Source: Sorangium cellulosum
GTDB lineage: Bacteria; Myxococcota_A; Polyangia; Polyangiales; Polyangiaceae
NCBI RefSeq assembly: GCF_004135735.1
Contig: NZ_CP012670.1
Coordinates: 1,860,001 to 1,924,000, forward strand
Length of the DNA: 64,000 bases
Direction of reading: 5' to 3'
Under the pieces are notes generated by a model that saw nothing but the letters and a program-made list of their open reading frames with translations, was not told the origin of the DNA and searched no databases. Every line of letters starts with the position of its first letter. The first letter of the stretch is position 1. Positions 43,094-51,174 of the stretch are shown here, one piece after another. Made by a program: the position numbers and the translations under genes.

Positions 43094-45481
43094 ATGCCGA
43101 TGCCGAAGTCCTTCACGCAGATCGCAGCCGGCCTGGTGATCGCCGAGAGATACAAGCTCGTGCGGCAGCTTGGAGAGGGCTCCATGGGCGTGGTGTGGTT
43201 GGCGATCAACCTCGCGACCGCGCGCGAGGTGGCGCTCAAGCTGATTCACCGCCCCGATCCGGAGCTCCGGCGCAGGCTGCAGCGCGAGGGGCGGAACAGC
43301 GGGGCGCTGCGGCACCGGAACGTCATCGACCTCTACGACATGGGCGAGACCGAGCACGGCGAGCCGTTCCTCGTGATGCAGCTGCTCGTGGGGGAGACGC
43401 TCGCCGACCTGCTCCAGCGCCGGCGGCGGCTCGACGCGGAGGTGGCGGCGTCGATCGGGCGCGACGTGGCGCGGGGCATCTCGGCGGTGCACGCGCTCCA
43501 CATCGTGCACCGCGACTTGAAGCCGGCGAACATCTTCCTGCACCGCGAGCCAGACCTGGACGAGCCGGTGGTGAAGGTGCTGGATTTCGGCGTCGCCAAG
43601 AACCTCGCGGTGAACGACGGCGTCCGCACCGCGACCGGCGGCGCGGTCGGGTCGCCGCTGTACATGAGCCCGGAGCAGGTGAGGGCCGATCCGAACGTGG
43701 ATCACCGGGCCGACATCTGGGCGCTCGGCGTGGTGCTGTTCGAGATGCTCACGGGCATGCGGCCGTTCCAGGGGGATGCGCGGGCGGTCTTCATGGGGAT
43801 CTTGACGGGCGAGATCCCGAAGGTCTCCCGGTACCTGCGGCGGGTGGATCCGGGGCTGGTGGAGCTCGTGGCGCGCTGCATGGCGCGCCATCCCGACGAG
43901 CGGATCGGGTCGGCGGCGGAGGTCGCGGAGCTCCTCGACGCGTACACGGTCGCCGGGCGGGCAGCGGGCATGGCCGTGGGGGCCGGGCTCGGTGCCGGGC
44001 AGCGGGCGGTGTCCGAGCTGCCGGCGCGGCCGAGCGGCGTGGCGCCGGCGGGGTCGCTGTCGGGGCAGTCGTCGGGCGTGGCGCCGGCGGGGTCGCTGCC
44101 GGGGCAGTCGTCGGGCGTGGTGCCGGCGGGGTCGCTGTCGGGGCCGTTGCCGAGCCCGGTGCCGGCCGGATCGCTGTCGGGGCAGTCGTCGGGCGTGGCG
44201 CCGGCGGGGTCGCAGCCGGGGCCGTTGCCGAGCGCGGCGCCGGCGGGGTCGCTGTCGGGGCCGTTGCCGAGCGCGGCGCCGGCGGGGTCGCTGTCGGGGC
44301 CGTTGCCGAGCCCGGTGCCGGCCGGATCGCTGTCGGGGCCGTTGCCGAGCCCGGTGCCGGCCGGATCGCTGTCGGGGCAGTCGTCGGGCGTGGCGCCGGC
44401 GAGGTCGCTGTCGGGGCCGTTGCCGAGCCCGGTGCCGGCCGGATCGCTGCCGTTGCAGTCGTCGGGCGTGGCGCCGGCGGGGTCGCTGCCGGGGCCGTTG
44501 CCGAGCCCGGTGCCGGCCGGATCGCTGCCGGGGCAGCCGCCCGGCCCTGTGCCGGCAGGGGCGCAGTCGGGGAAGCCGCCCAGCCCTGTGCCGGCGGGGT
44601 CGCTGCCCGGGCGTCCGGTCAGCGCCGCGCCGGAGCCGGTATGGAACGCCGAGCTGACCCAGAAGCTCGAACCGGAGGCCATGATGGGTGCAGACGCCGG
44701 GACCGGCGTCTCGCCTGCGCGGGGCCAGGACGAGCCGGGGAGGTTGCGGCGTCCGACGACCGCATCGCCCGCATCGGGGCTGGAGGCGGGTCGGGGGCAG
44801 GGGGCGCAGCCGTCGCCGTGGGCGGCGCGCGCGACGCCGCCGCCGGAGCCGCCTGAGCCCAGGCGGCGGCACCGGACGAATCGCTTCCCTGGTGCAGCCG
44901 TGGCGCTGGTGGCCGCCTTCGTGGTGGGCCTGGTGGGGGCGGTGCTCGTCTCGTTGCTGCGCACGCCCGGGGGCGCCGAGGTGCCCACGGGGCCTGAAGC
45001 GTTGCCGGGTTCCGGGAGCGAGGGCGAGGTGCCCGTCGCCGCGACGGCGGAGACGCCGCCTGCGCCGGCGCCCCCTGCCGCGGATCCGGCGCCTCTCGCT
45101 TCGACCGCTGAATCGCCCGGGTCTGATCCCGGGTCTGAGGGGAATGTGGACGCGGGCGCGGCGGGCAGCTCGGCGGACACGGCGCCGGAGGCCCCGGCGT
45201 CTCCGTCGGAGGACCAGCCGGCGTCGGCCACGACAGCGACGGCGGCGCCGGTCGCGGCCGCGAGCGTGCCGGCGGCGGTCGCTCCGCCGCTGCGGCCCGC
45301 CGTGGCCGCGCCGCCTGGGGGCACGCCGCCTGCGAAGACGGCTGCGCCGTCGCCGCCGCCGCGTCCGCAGCAACCCCCGAAGCCGCGAACGAGGGTGGAT
45401 CCGTGCGCGGGGAAGACGGGGTTCATGCGGACGAACTGCCTGCGGGAGCACGAGCGGAAGCGGGATCCTTACGCGCCCTGA
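43094..45481 (+). CDS. Membrane Ser/Thr kinase 2 with repetitive linker
   Basis: 795 residues, a paralogue of kinase 1: the two kinase domains are nearly alike (LGEGSMGVVW, VALKLIHRPDPE, IVHRDLKPANIF, VLDFGVAKNLAVNDG, GSPLYMSPEQVRADPNVDHRA quoted in part). Residues ~310-515 are made of SGVAPAGSLSGQS and LPSPVPAGSLSGP units, encoded by 36/39-bp repeats that differ from the kinase 1 repeat. A transmembrane helix at ~600-622 is followed by a Pro/Ala-rich external tail ending DPCAGKTGFMRTNC, then RKRDPYAP. The conserved catalytic residues suggest activity. Tandem duplication followed by divergence of the linker is the simple explanation. Confidence 0.93.
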   Translation: MPMPKSFTQIAAGLVIAERYKLVRQLGEGSMGVVWLAINLATAREVALKLIHRPDPELRRRLQREGRNSGALRHRNVIDLYDMGETEHGEPFLVMQLLVGETLADLLQRRRRLDAEVAASIGRDVARGISAVHALHIVHRDLKPANIFLHREPDLDEPVVKVLDFGVAKNLAVNDGVRTATGGAVGSPLYMSPEQVRADPNVDHRADIWALGVVLFEMLTGMRPFQGDARAVFMGILTGEIPKVSRYLRRVDPGLVELVARCMARHPDERIGSAAEVAELLDAYTVAGRAAGMAVGAGLGAGQRAVSELPARPSGVAPAGSLSGQSSGVAPAGSLPGQSSGVVPAGSLSGPLPSPVPAGSLSGQSSGVAPAGSQPGPLPSAAPAGSLSGPLPSAAPAGSLSGPLPSPVPAGSLSGPLPSPVPAGSLSGQSSGVAPARSLSGPLPSPVPAGSLPLQSSGVAPAGSLPGPLPSPVPAGSLPGQPPGPVPAGAQSGKPPSPVPAGSLPGRPVSAAPEPVWNAELTQKLEPEAMMGADAGTGVSPARGQDEPGRLRRPTTASPASGLEAGRGQGAQPSPWAARATPPPEPPEPRRRHRTNRFPGAAVALVAAFVVGLVGAVLVSLLRTPGGAEVPTGPEALPGSGSEGEVPVAATAETPPAPAPPAADPAPLASTAESPGSDPGSEGNVDAGAAGSSADTAPEAPASPSEDQPASATTATAAPVAAASVPAAVAPPLRPAVAAPPGGTPPAKTAAPSPPPRPQQPPKPRTRVDPCAGKTGFMRTNCLREHERKRDPYAP
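44030..44630. repeat. In-frame 36/39-bp repeat in kinase 2
   Basis: Alternating modules recur about fifteen times: GGCGTGGCGCCGGCGGGGTC followed by GCTGTCGGGGCAGTCGTC, and CCGGTGCCGGCCGGATCGCT followed by GTCGGGGCCGTTGCCGAGC. Order and copy number look shuffled, as expected from unequal recombination. Confidence 0.85.
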
Positions 45482-45735
45482 GCGGTGCTGGTGGGCTCGC
45501 GGCATCGTTACGCGTCCTGAACGGCGTATGGGCTCGCGGCATCGTTACGCGCCCTGAACGGCGTATGGGCTCGCGGCATCGTTACGCGCCCTGAACGGCG
45601 TATGGGCTCGCGGCATTGACGCGCCCTGAGCGGTGCTGGTGGGCTCGCGGCATTGACGCGTCCTGAACGGCGTATGGGCTCGCGGCATCGTTACGCGCCC
45701 TGAACGGCGTATGGGCTCGCGGCATTGACGCGTGA
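45471..45735. repeat. ~37-bp tandem repeat grown from the end of kinase 2
   Basis: ACGCG(C/T)CCTGA begins or is approximated at 45471, 45510, 45547, 45584, 45619, 45656, 45693 and 45728, with spacings of 35-39 bp. The first copy is the Ala-Pro-stop end of the kinase 2 gene itself (TACGCGCCCTGA). Units continue ACGGCGTATGGGCTCGCGGC or a GTGCTGGTGGGC variant. It fills the gap before kinase 3. Confidence 0.88.
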
Positions 45736-45809
45736 CGCGCGGCTTCTGTGATGCCGGCCGAGCGGTCGCAATGGTAAACCCACCTGGCGGTAGGACCCGG
45801 GGGGGGCAC

Positions 45810-47669
45810 ATGTCGGAACCGATCGAGGCGTGCAAGCTGCTTCCGGGCATGCTGCTCGCGAGGAAGTACCGCCTGACCTGCAAGATCGGGCAGGGCGCGA
45901 TGGGCGTCGTCTGGGCCGCGAGGAACGAGGCCACGGGGCGCGAGGTGGCGCTCAAGCTGATCGCTCGCCCTGATCCGGCGCTGCGGAAGCGGCTGCTGCG
46001 AGAGGCGCAGTCGTGCGGAGCGCTGCAGCATCCGAACCTCGTCGACGTGATCGACGTGGCGCGCACCGAGGGCGGCGAGCCGTGCCTCATCATGGAGCTG
46101 CTGGTGGGCGACAGCGTGGCGGCGCTGCTCGATGCGAGGCGGAGGCTCGACGCGCCGCTCTCGGTGCGGATCGCGCGCGACGTGGCGGGCGCGCTCGCCG
46201 CGGCGCACGCCGTGGGGATCGTGCACCGCGACCTCAAGCCGGCGAACGTCTTCCTGCACCGGCCGCCGGAGGCGAGCGACTTCGTGGTCAAGGTGCTGGA
46301 CTTCGGGGTGGCGAAGAACCTGGCGGCGGCGGGCGGCGTGACGTCGACGCTCCATGCGGTGGTGGGCTCGCCGTTCTACATGAGCCCGGAGCAGTTACGC
46401 GCGGAGGCGAGCCTCGATGCGCGGTCGGATCTCTGGTCGCTCGGGGTGATGCTGTTCGAGATGCTGACCGGCGTGAGGCCGTTCCAGGGGGAGGGGACGC
46501 AGCTACTCTCGCAGATCCTGACCGGGGAGATCCCGAAGGTGTCTCGCTATCTGCGGCACGTGGACGAGCGGCTCGTGAGGATCGTCGACCGGTGCCTGCG
46601 CAGGGCGCCGGAGGAGCGGTTCCGGTCGGCGGAGGAGGTGGCGCGGGAGCTCGACGGGTTCGTCCGGGGGCGGGCGAGCGAGCCGCGCGGGGAGGGGGAG
46701 CTGCGGATCCCAGGGGCGCGTGCCGCGCTGCCCTCGGGGGTGACGGCGGAGCAGGAGACGGCGGTGGCTCCGGTTCGGGGGCGGGGGAGCGGGGTCAGCG
46801 CGGCGGAGCTCGCGACGACGGTGCCGCTGGGGCCGCGGGACACGCCGGGGATGCAGAACGACGGCGAGAACGCTGCGGCGTGGCAGGGGGCGCGGGCGGT
46901 GCAGGGGGTGCAGGCGGCGGTGCAGGGGGCGCAGGCGGCGCAGGCGGCGCAGGCGGTGCAGAGGCCGCAGGCGGTGCAGGGCGTGCGGGCGGTGCAGGAC
47001 GCGCGGGCGGCAGGGCAGGCGTTGCAACGAGGGAGCGCGCCAGGCGGCGGTGCTGGCGCGCTGGTCGCCGGAGCCGGGCCGATGGTGACGGCCCGCGGGA
47101 CCGTCGTGATGCGCGGGACGGATGTCGAGGCGCAGCAGCGGGTGGCGATCGCGATGAGGAGCGCGGCGCAGGCGCAAGCGCCGCGGGCTGGCGTGCGAGG
47201 CGCGGAGGCGCAGCCTGCGGCGCAACCCGCACCCAGGGCGCAACCCGCAACCAGGGTGGGGACCGGCGGCGAGCCGAGGCGACGTCGAGGGGCGGCGAAG
47301 TCCGTGGCGGTGACGATCGTGGTCGGCCTGGCCGTGGGCGCGCTCGCCGCACAGTGGCTGATCGGCTGGGGCACTCCGCGACCAGCGCCGGCCGGACCTG
47401 ACGGAGGAAGCGAGCCGGCCGTGGGCGCGAGCGAAGCGACACCCCGGGAGGTGGAGCTGGCAGCGACGATAGCGACGCCGGCAACCCCGGCAGGAGGACG
47501 GACGCCGCCCCCGCCGGGGAGCGCTGCCCCTGGAATGGAGCCGACCGCGGAGGAATCGGTGTACGAGGGGTTCTCACGACCTCCGGCGCCGGTGGTCCGC
47601 AGCGCATCGACGGCCGACCGGAAGCCTGCGGCGGGGGCGAAGCGCGCGGCGCCGCCTCGGCCGTTCTGA
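45810..47669 (+). CDS. Membrane Ser/Thr kinase 3
   Basis: 619 residues. The kinase domain (~20-285) is complete: IGQGAMGVVWAAR, VALKLIAR, IVHRDLKPANVF, VLDFGVAKN, GSPFYMSPEQ and DLWSLGVMLFEMLTG. It is less similar to kinases 1 and 2 than these are to each other. The linker has an AVQGAQAAQAAQAVQ run (46900-47020) encoded by short GGCGCAG-type repeats. A transmembrane helix lies at ~497-518 and a ~100-residue Pro/Ala-rich tail follows, lacking the Cys-pair ending of the other two. ATG 45810 follows a GGGGGG run; an in-frame ATG at 45771 is an alternative. Confidence 0.92.
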   Translation: MSEPIEACKLLPGMLLARKYRLTCKIGQGAMGVVWAARNEATGREVALKLIARPDPALRKRLLREAQSCGALQHPNLVDVIDVARTEGGEPCLIMELLVGDSVAALLDARRRLDAPLSVRIARDVAGALAAAHAVGIVHRDLKPANVFLHRPPEASDFVVKVLDFGVAKNLAAAGGVTSTLHAVVGSPFYMSPEQLRAEASLDARSDLWSLGVMLFEMLTGVRPFQGEGTQLLSQILTGEIPKVSRYLRHVDERLVRIVDRCLRRAPEERFRSAEEVARELDGFVRGRASEPRGEGELRIPGARAALPSGVTAEQETAVAPVRGRGSGVSAAELATTVPLGPRDTPGMQNDGENAAAWQGARAVQGVQAAVQGAQAAQAAQAVQRPQAVQGVRAVQDARAAGQALQRGSAPGGGAGALVAGAGPMVTARGTVVMRGTDVEAQQRVAIAMRSAAQAQAPRAGVRGAEAQPAAQPAPRAQPATRVGTGGEPRRRRGAAKSVAVTIVVGLAVGALAAQWLIGWGTPRPAPAGPDGGSEPAVGASEATPREVELAATIATPATPAGGRTPPPPGSAAPGMEPTAEESVYEGFSRPPAPVVRSASTADRKPAAGAKRAAPPRPF

Positions 47670-48011
47670 GAGCGCTGGCCCGTCGTCCTGGCGCGCGCGA
47701 GCGCGGCCGGTACCGGGCAGCCCCCCGGGGTTGATCCCGGAGGTCAATTGCAAGGCTTGATGCAAGCGTTGCAGCGGGCCACTCGGTCACCGAGTCGGCG
47801 ATTTCAAGCGTTGAAACGGCCGACTCGGCGACCCAGCGGACCGGATCAACGCTTGAAATGTGCTCCAGGGCGGGCGAGTTGGCCATTTCAAGCGTTGAAA
47901 TCGCCGACTGGCCCGCCGAGTTGGCCTTTCAAGCGTTGAGGCGGGCGATGGTGCGCCGGGGAGGGCGACCTCAGGCGACCGGGGCCGCGCCGGCGTGGCC
48001 CTGGGCTGGAG
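47670..48011. other. 342-bp region between convergent genes, mostly a periodic array
   Basis: Lies between kinase 3 (+) and the first glycine-rich lipoprotein gene (-). Its main content is the 42-bp array at 47761-47941. ACTCGGTCACCGAGT at 47781-47795 is another perfect inverted repeat (7 bp, 1-nt centre). A 63-codon + strand ORF (47748-47939) reads as 14-residue units like FQALKRPTRRPSGP; it mirrors the DNA repeat and is not called as a gene. Confidence 0.5.
47761..47941. repeat. 42-bp-period array of TTTCAAGCGTTGAAA inverted repeats
   Basis: Five inverted repeats are centred at 47767, 47809, 47851, 47893 and 47934, at 42, 42, 42 and 41 bp. The type is TTTCAA-GCG-TTGAAA; variants are TGCAAGCGTTGCA (itself symmetric) and TCAACGCTTGAAA (inverted). 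Intervening ~27-bp stretches are GC-rich and partly related (GGCCGACTCGGCGACC, GGGCGAGTTGGCC). Confidence 0.8.
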
Positions 48012-49757
48012 CTACGGGAACTGGAGCGTGTCCTTCGCCAACCCGGGGGCGCCGTTGCCGGCTTCTCCGCTGCCCATGCCGCCGGTGCCAGCCGTGTCGA
48101 CCTCGACGGTGGCGTTGTCCAGCGATGGGGGCATGCCCGCGGTGGTCCGGAAGGCAATGCCGAGGGAATGGCCGCCCTGCCCGCCACCGCCCCGTCCTCC
48201 GTTACCACCCGTGCCACCCGGGCCGCCGTTGCAGCCAGGGCTCATTGGATAACCTTCCGTATTGATGTCGTTCGGAACCTGGCCCCCCGTGCCGCCTCGA
48301 CCGCCAAGTCCGCCGGGTTGCCCGGCGCCGCCGTCCCCGCCCTTGCCTCCGAGCCCAGCCTTCAGAAGGACATCCTGCAAGTTGAGTTTCGCATCGAGGC
48401 TCACGAGGGCGATGCTCGATCCCCCTGGACCGCCGCCTTTGCCTGCTTTGCCGCCGCAGCCTCCAGCTCCGCCGCTTCCCCCGCTGGCGCCGCCATTGGA
48501 ATCGGAGTCCCGACATCCTCGCCATCTGCCTGAAATGAACGCATTGCCTCCCTTCGAACCAGCGCCACCCCCGCCCCCCTGAGCCGTCTTCCCATCGGTG
48601 CCGTTGCCGCCGGCGATTCCTGCATAGCCAGTGCTCATGAGCTCGCCTATTCCACGTGCTCCTGCACCATCGGAACCGTTGTCGCCGTCGGCGCCCGCCG
48701 AGCCGTCCTGGCACACCCCGTCTTCGTATGCGCCTCGGTTCGGATGCGCCTGCTCGCCAGGAGAGCCGGACTCTCCCGAAAGCGCAAAACTCGAGTCCCC
48801 CGCTCCGCCCCGTCCGCCGACGGAATCATCACTGGGATCCGGCGTTCCGCAGTTGTTCAAGGGTGGATCATTAGGAGATACATGGTCTGCCGAGCACGCG
48901 TTGTTCCCATGGCTCCCGCCATTGCCGTCGAAGGCGCTCGCCGATCCAGAGGACGCCCCGGGGGCCCCCGGCGCCGCGTCACCGGCCTGGAGGGTGCACC
49001 GCGTGAGCTTGGCCTCGCAGCGCTCGGCGATCGCTGCGATGGCCGAGGTGCCGGAGTGGCCCGCTTCGATCGACGGGGCCACCACATCCATATCCTCGAG
49101 CGACACCGTGGTGTTCACGGCGCGCATCGTGAGCGGCACCGTCCCCGCCATCGCGTCCTGCGGCGTCGTGAGGATGGTCCTCGTGCTACCGTCCCACTGC
49201 CAGTGCGCAGTGCAGTCGAGCCCACCGTAGAGAGCTACCTCCGTCTCGATGGTGAGGGCTTCCTCGAAGGTCTCGGCGCACGCGTACACCCGCCTCGGGG
49301 GATCCTCGGCGTGGAGGTCCGTCGCGAGCTCGACGGCCCGTGCCAGCGTCTTCACCGGGGACTCCGGCGTTCCAGGATTGCCGTCGTTCCCCTGCCGGGC
49401 TGACACGAACACGCCGCAGTGATCGTCTGCGGTCCAATCGCCCTCGCTGGGTACGCACTGCGGCGGTCCGGGTGGCTGTCCTCCCTCGCCGCCCACGCCG
49501 CCGGCGCCAGCTCCGCCAGTGCCTGCCCCGCCGGCGCCAGCTCCGCCCGTGCCAGCTCCGCCAGCACCCGCCCCGCCTGTACCCGCGCCGCCCGCGCCGG
49601 TCCCGCTTCCCCCGGGGCAACTGAAGATGTCCTCGCAGTCCGTGTCGTCCGACGGATGGGCATAGGGGAACCCAAGCTGGCCGCAGCCGGCTCCCACGGC
49701 TCCCAGGGCCATCGTCGTCAGGAAGACCACAGACGCGACACGAGCGCGATCACGCAT
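48012..49757 (-). CDS. Glycine-rich lipoprotein with beta-helix-like domain, copy A
   Basis: 581 residues. ATG 49757 follows a strong GGGAGGAG site and opens a lipoprotein signal peptide ending at Cys25 (VGAGC). A GTGGAGAGGAG-type linker leads to a segment like DUF1565/pectin-lyase beta-helix proteins (GNDGNPGTPESPVKTLARAVELA, YACAETFEEAL; quoted in part). The remaining ~350 residues are Gly-rich with GGxGGxGG runs, reminiscent of PGRS-like proteins, and include several Cys and Asp residues. It would be anchored in a membrane, probably the outer one. Same architecture as the copy at 51175-52800. The upstream PEGA protein gene is 31 bp away and likely co-transcribed. Confidence 0.8.
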   Translation of the reverse strand: MRDRARVASVVFLTTMALGAVGAGCGQLGFPYAHPSDDTDCEDIFSCPGGSGTGAGGAGTGGAGAGGAGTGGAGAGGAGTGGAGAGGVGGEGGQPPGPPQCVPSEGDWTADDHCGVFVSARQGNDGNPGTPESPVKTLARAVELATDLHAEDPPRRVYACAETFEEALTIETEVALYGGLDCTAHWQWDGSTRTILTTPQDAMAGTVPLTMRAVNTTVSLEDMDVVAPSIEAGHSGTSAIAAIAERCEAKLTRCTLQAGDAAPGAPGASSGSASAFDGNGGSHGNNACSADHVSPNDPPLNNCGTPDPSDDSVGGRGGAGDSSFALSGESGSPGEQAHPNRGAYEDGVCQDGSAGADGDNGSDGAGARGIGELMSTGYAGIAGGNGTDGKTAQGGGGGAGSKGGNAFISGRWRGCRDSDSNGGASGGSGGAGGCGGKAGKGGGPGGSSIALVSLDAKLNLQDVLLKAGLGGKGGDGGAGQPGGLGGRGGTGGQVPNDINTEGYPMSPGCNGGPGGTGGNGGRGGGGQGGHSLGIAFRTTAGMPPSLDNATVEVDTAGTGGMGSGEAGNGAPGLAKDTLQFP

Positions 49758-49788
49758 GGTGCAATCTCCTCCCTTCAAGCATGCGAGC

Positions 49789-50859
49789 TCAGAGCCGTCC
49801 ACGGAGCGAGAGCCCCGCGGCGCTCGGCCCGAGGAGCGGCGTCACCTGGACGCCCGGCGTCGGCTCCGAAGGCTTGCTCGTCACGAGCCCGTACACCAGC
49901 GTGCCGGTCCCGACCGCCCCGGCCGCCACGAAGGTCCAGAACGCCGCGTTGCTGAGATCGACGGTGGCAACCGAGGTGTCTCTCAGCGCCGCGCAATCGG
50001 GGCTGCTCACGCCATGACATGACGTGCGATCGTAGCCCTTGTCACGGTTCAGGCGGCTCCTCATGCTCTCCGCGTCGCTCGCCCGCGAGTTGGCCAGCAC
50101 GGTGAGGATCACCCCCGCCGCGACGCCCGCCCCGGCCGCGATGCCGCCGCCGACGAGCACCGCCGTCCGCGTGCCGCGGTCCGCCTCGCCGCCCGGCGCC
50201 GGCGGGGCCAGCGGCCCGGGGCGCGCCGCCACCTCGAGCGCCGGCTTGCGCTGCAGCCGGAGCGACATCGCCTCCGTGCCGCCCTCCGTCGCCACGATCG
50301 TCCGCGCCTCCGGCACGTGCCCGTCGAGCTTCGCGCCGATCTCGTGCTCGCCCGGATCGAGGAACACGGGATCCACGAGCGGCGCTCGCCCGATGGCCCT
50401 CCCGTCGATCGTCACCTCGGCCCCCTCCGGCGCGACCTCGACCGTGACGGCCGTGACCTTCGCCAGCGCCTCCTTCAGCGCGCCCTCCGCGATCTGCCGC
50501 TCCTGGACCTTCGTCGCGGGGGCCTCGCGGAGGTAGATCGTGAGGTACTCCGCGGCGTCACGGGGCTTGCCGACCCGGAGCGAGGCCACGCCCAGGTTCG
50601 AGGCGATCTGGTAATGCGGCTTGAGCCCCCACGCCGCGAGGAACGACGCGTGCGCATCGGCCCACCTCCCGGCCCTGGCCGCCTTCACCCCCTCCTGGAA
50701 GAGCTCGCGCGCCTTGTCCGTCAGCGCGTCGCTCTCCTGCGCCGCGGCCTCGGGGGCCGCTGGCGCCGCGTCGGCGAGCGGCGCAAGCAAGGCAAGGGCT
50801 ACGCTCCAGGTCCACAGCAGCGGGCGCTTCGTGAGCAGCGGGCGCTTCGTCATCATCAA
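49789..50859 (-). CDS. PEGA/TPR membrane protein, copy A
   Basis: 356 residues. A signal peptide (LLWTWSVALALLAPLADAA) is followed by TPR-like helices (~45-130: KARELFQEGVKAARAGRWADA and similar) and a PEGA domain (~130-205, VTVEVAPEGAEVTIDGRAIG). Two hydrophobic helices follow, AVLVGGGIAAGAGVAAGVILTV and WTFVAAGAVGTGTLVYGLV (quoted in part), with a ~60-residue loop containing two Cys. The PEGA domain is an extracytoplasmic beta fold often carried by surface or kinase-linked proteins. Partner: the glycine-rich lipoprotein gene directly downstream. It is a clear paralogue of the gene at 52832-53887. Confidence 0.85.
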   Translation of the reverse strand: MMMTKRPLLTKRPLLWTWSVALALLAPLADAAPAAPEAAAQESDALTDKARELFQEGVKAARAGRWADAHASFLAAWGLKPHYQIASNLGVASLRVGKPRDAAEYLTIYLREAPATKVQERQIAEGALKEALAKVTAVTVEVAPEGAEVTIDGRAIGRAPLVDPVFLDPGEHEIGAKLDGHVPEARTIVATEGGTEAMSLRLQRKPALEVAARPGPLAPPAPGGEADRGTRTAVLVGGGIAAGAGVAAGVILTVLANSRASDAESMRSRLNRDKGYDRTSCHGVSSPDCAALRDTSVATVDLSNAAFWTFVAAGAVGTGTLVYGLVTSKPSEPTPGVQVTPLLGPSAAGLSLRGRL

Positions 50860-51174
50860 AATTCCGGCGTTGCTTCAGGAGCTGCGGTTCGGATAACGGT
50901 GACGGCAGAACCTTACCCACCCTGGCGCGGGAACCCCAATCCCTTCTGCGCGGCCCCGGATGCTTTTGTGCTCCCGTTCCACCCAGGGTGCGAGAGGTGC
51001 AGCGATGCCGCGCCGAGCCAGCCGGGCAGCGGCATGGTGGTCAGCGCGCGGTTCAGGCACGATCCTGTGAGGGCGAGTCTCGTGCGGGAGAGGAGGGGCC
51101 CCCGGAGTGCCGGCGGGGGCCGACGCCACGTGCCGTGCGCGACCACGCTGCGGGGTAACGTGCGGCGGAGGCGA
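50860..51174. other. 315-bp gap between duplicated gene pairs
   Basis: It separates the two PEGA-lipoprotein pairs, all on the reverse strand. No gene is credible. It should hold either the terminator of pair B, the promoter of pair A, or both; I find no strong hairpin or recognisable promoter. Confidence 0.35.

Noticed and set aside
42810..43094. 94-codon ORF overlapping the start of kinase 2 by TGATG
   Set aside because: The overlap looks like translational coupling, but the sequence is arginine-rich filler without a fold or hydrophobic core.
47748..47939. Small gene encoding 14-residue repeats on the + strand
   Set aside because: The repeat is fully explained by the 42-bp DNA period, and no ribosome site or homologue is recognisable.
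47761..47941. CRISPR-like reading of the 42-bp array
   Set aside because: The repeat is only ~15 bp and degenerate, the intervening sequences are related to each other, one unit is inverted, and no cas gene is present.
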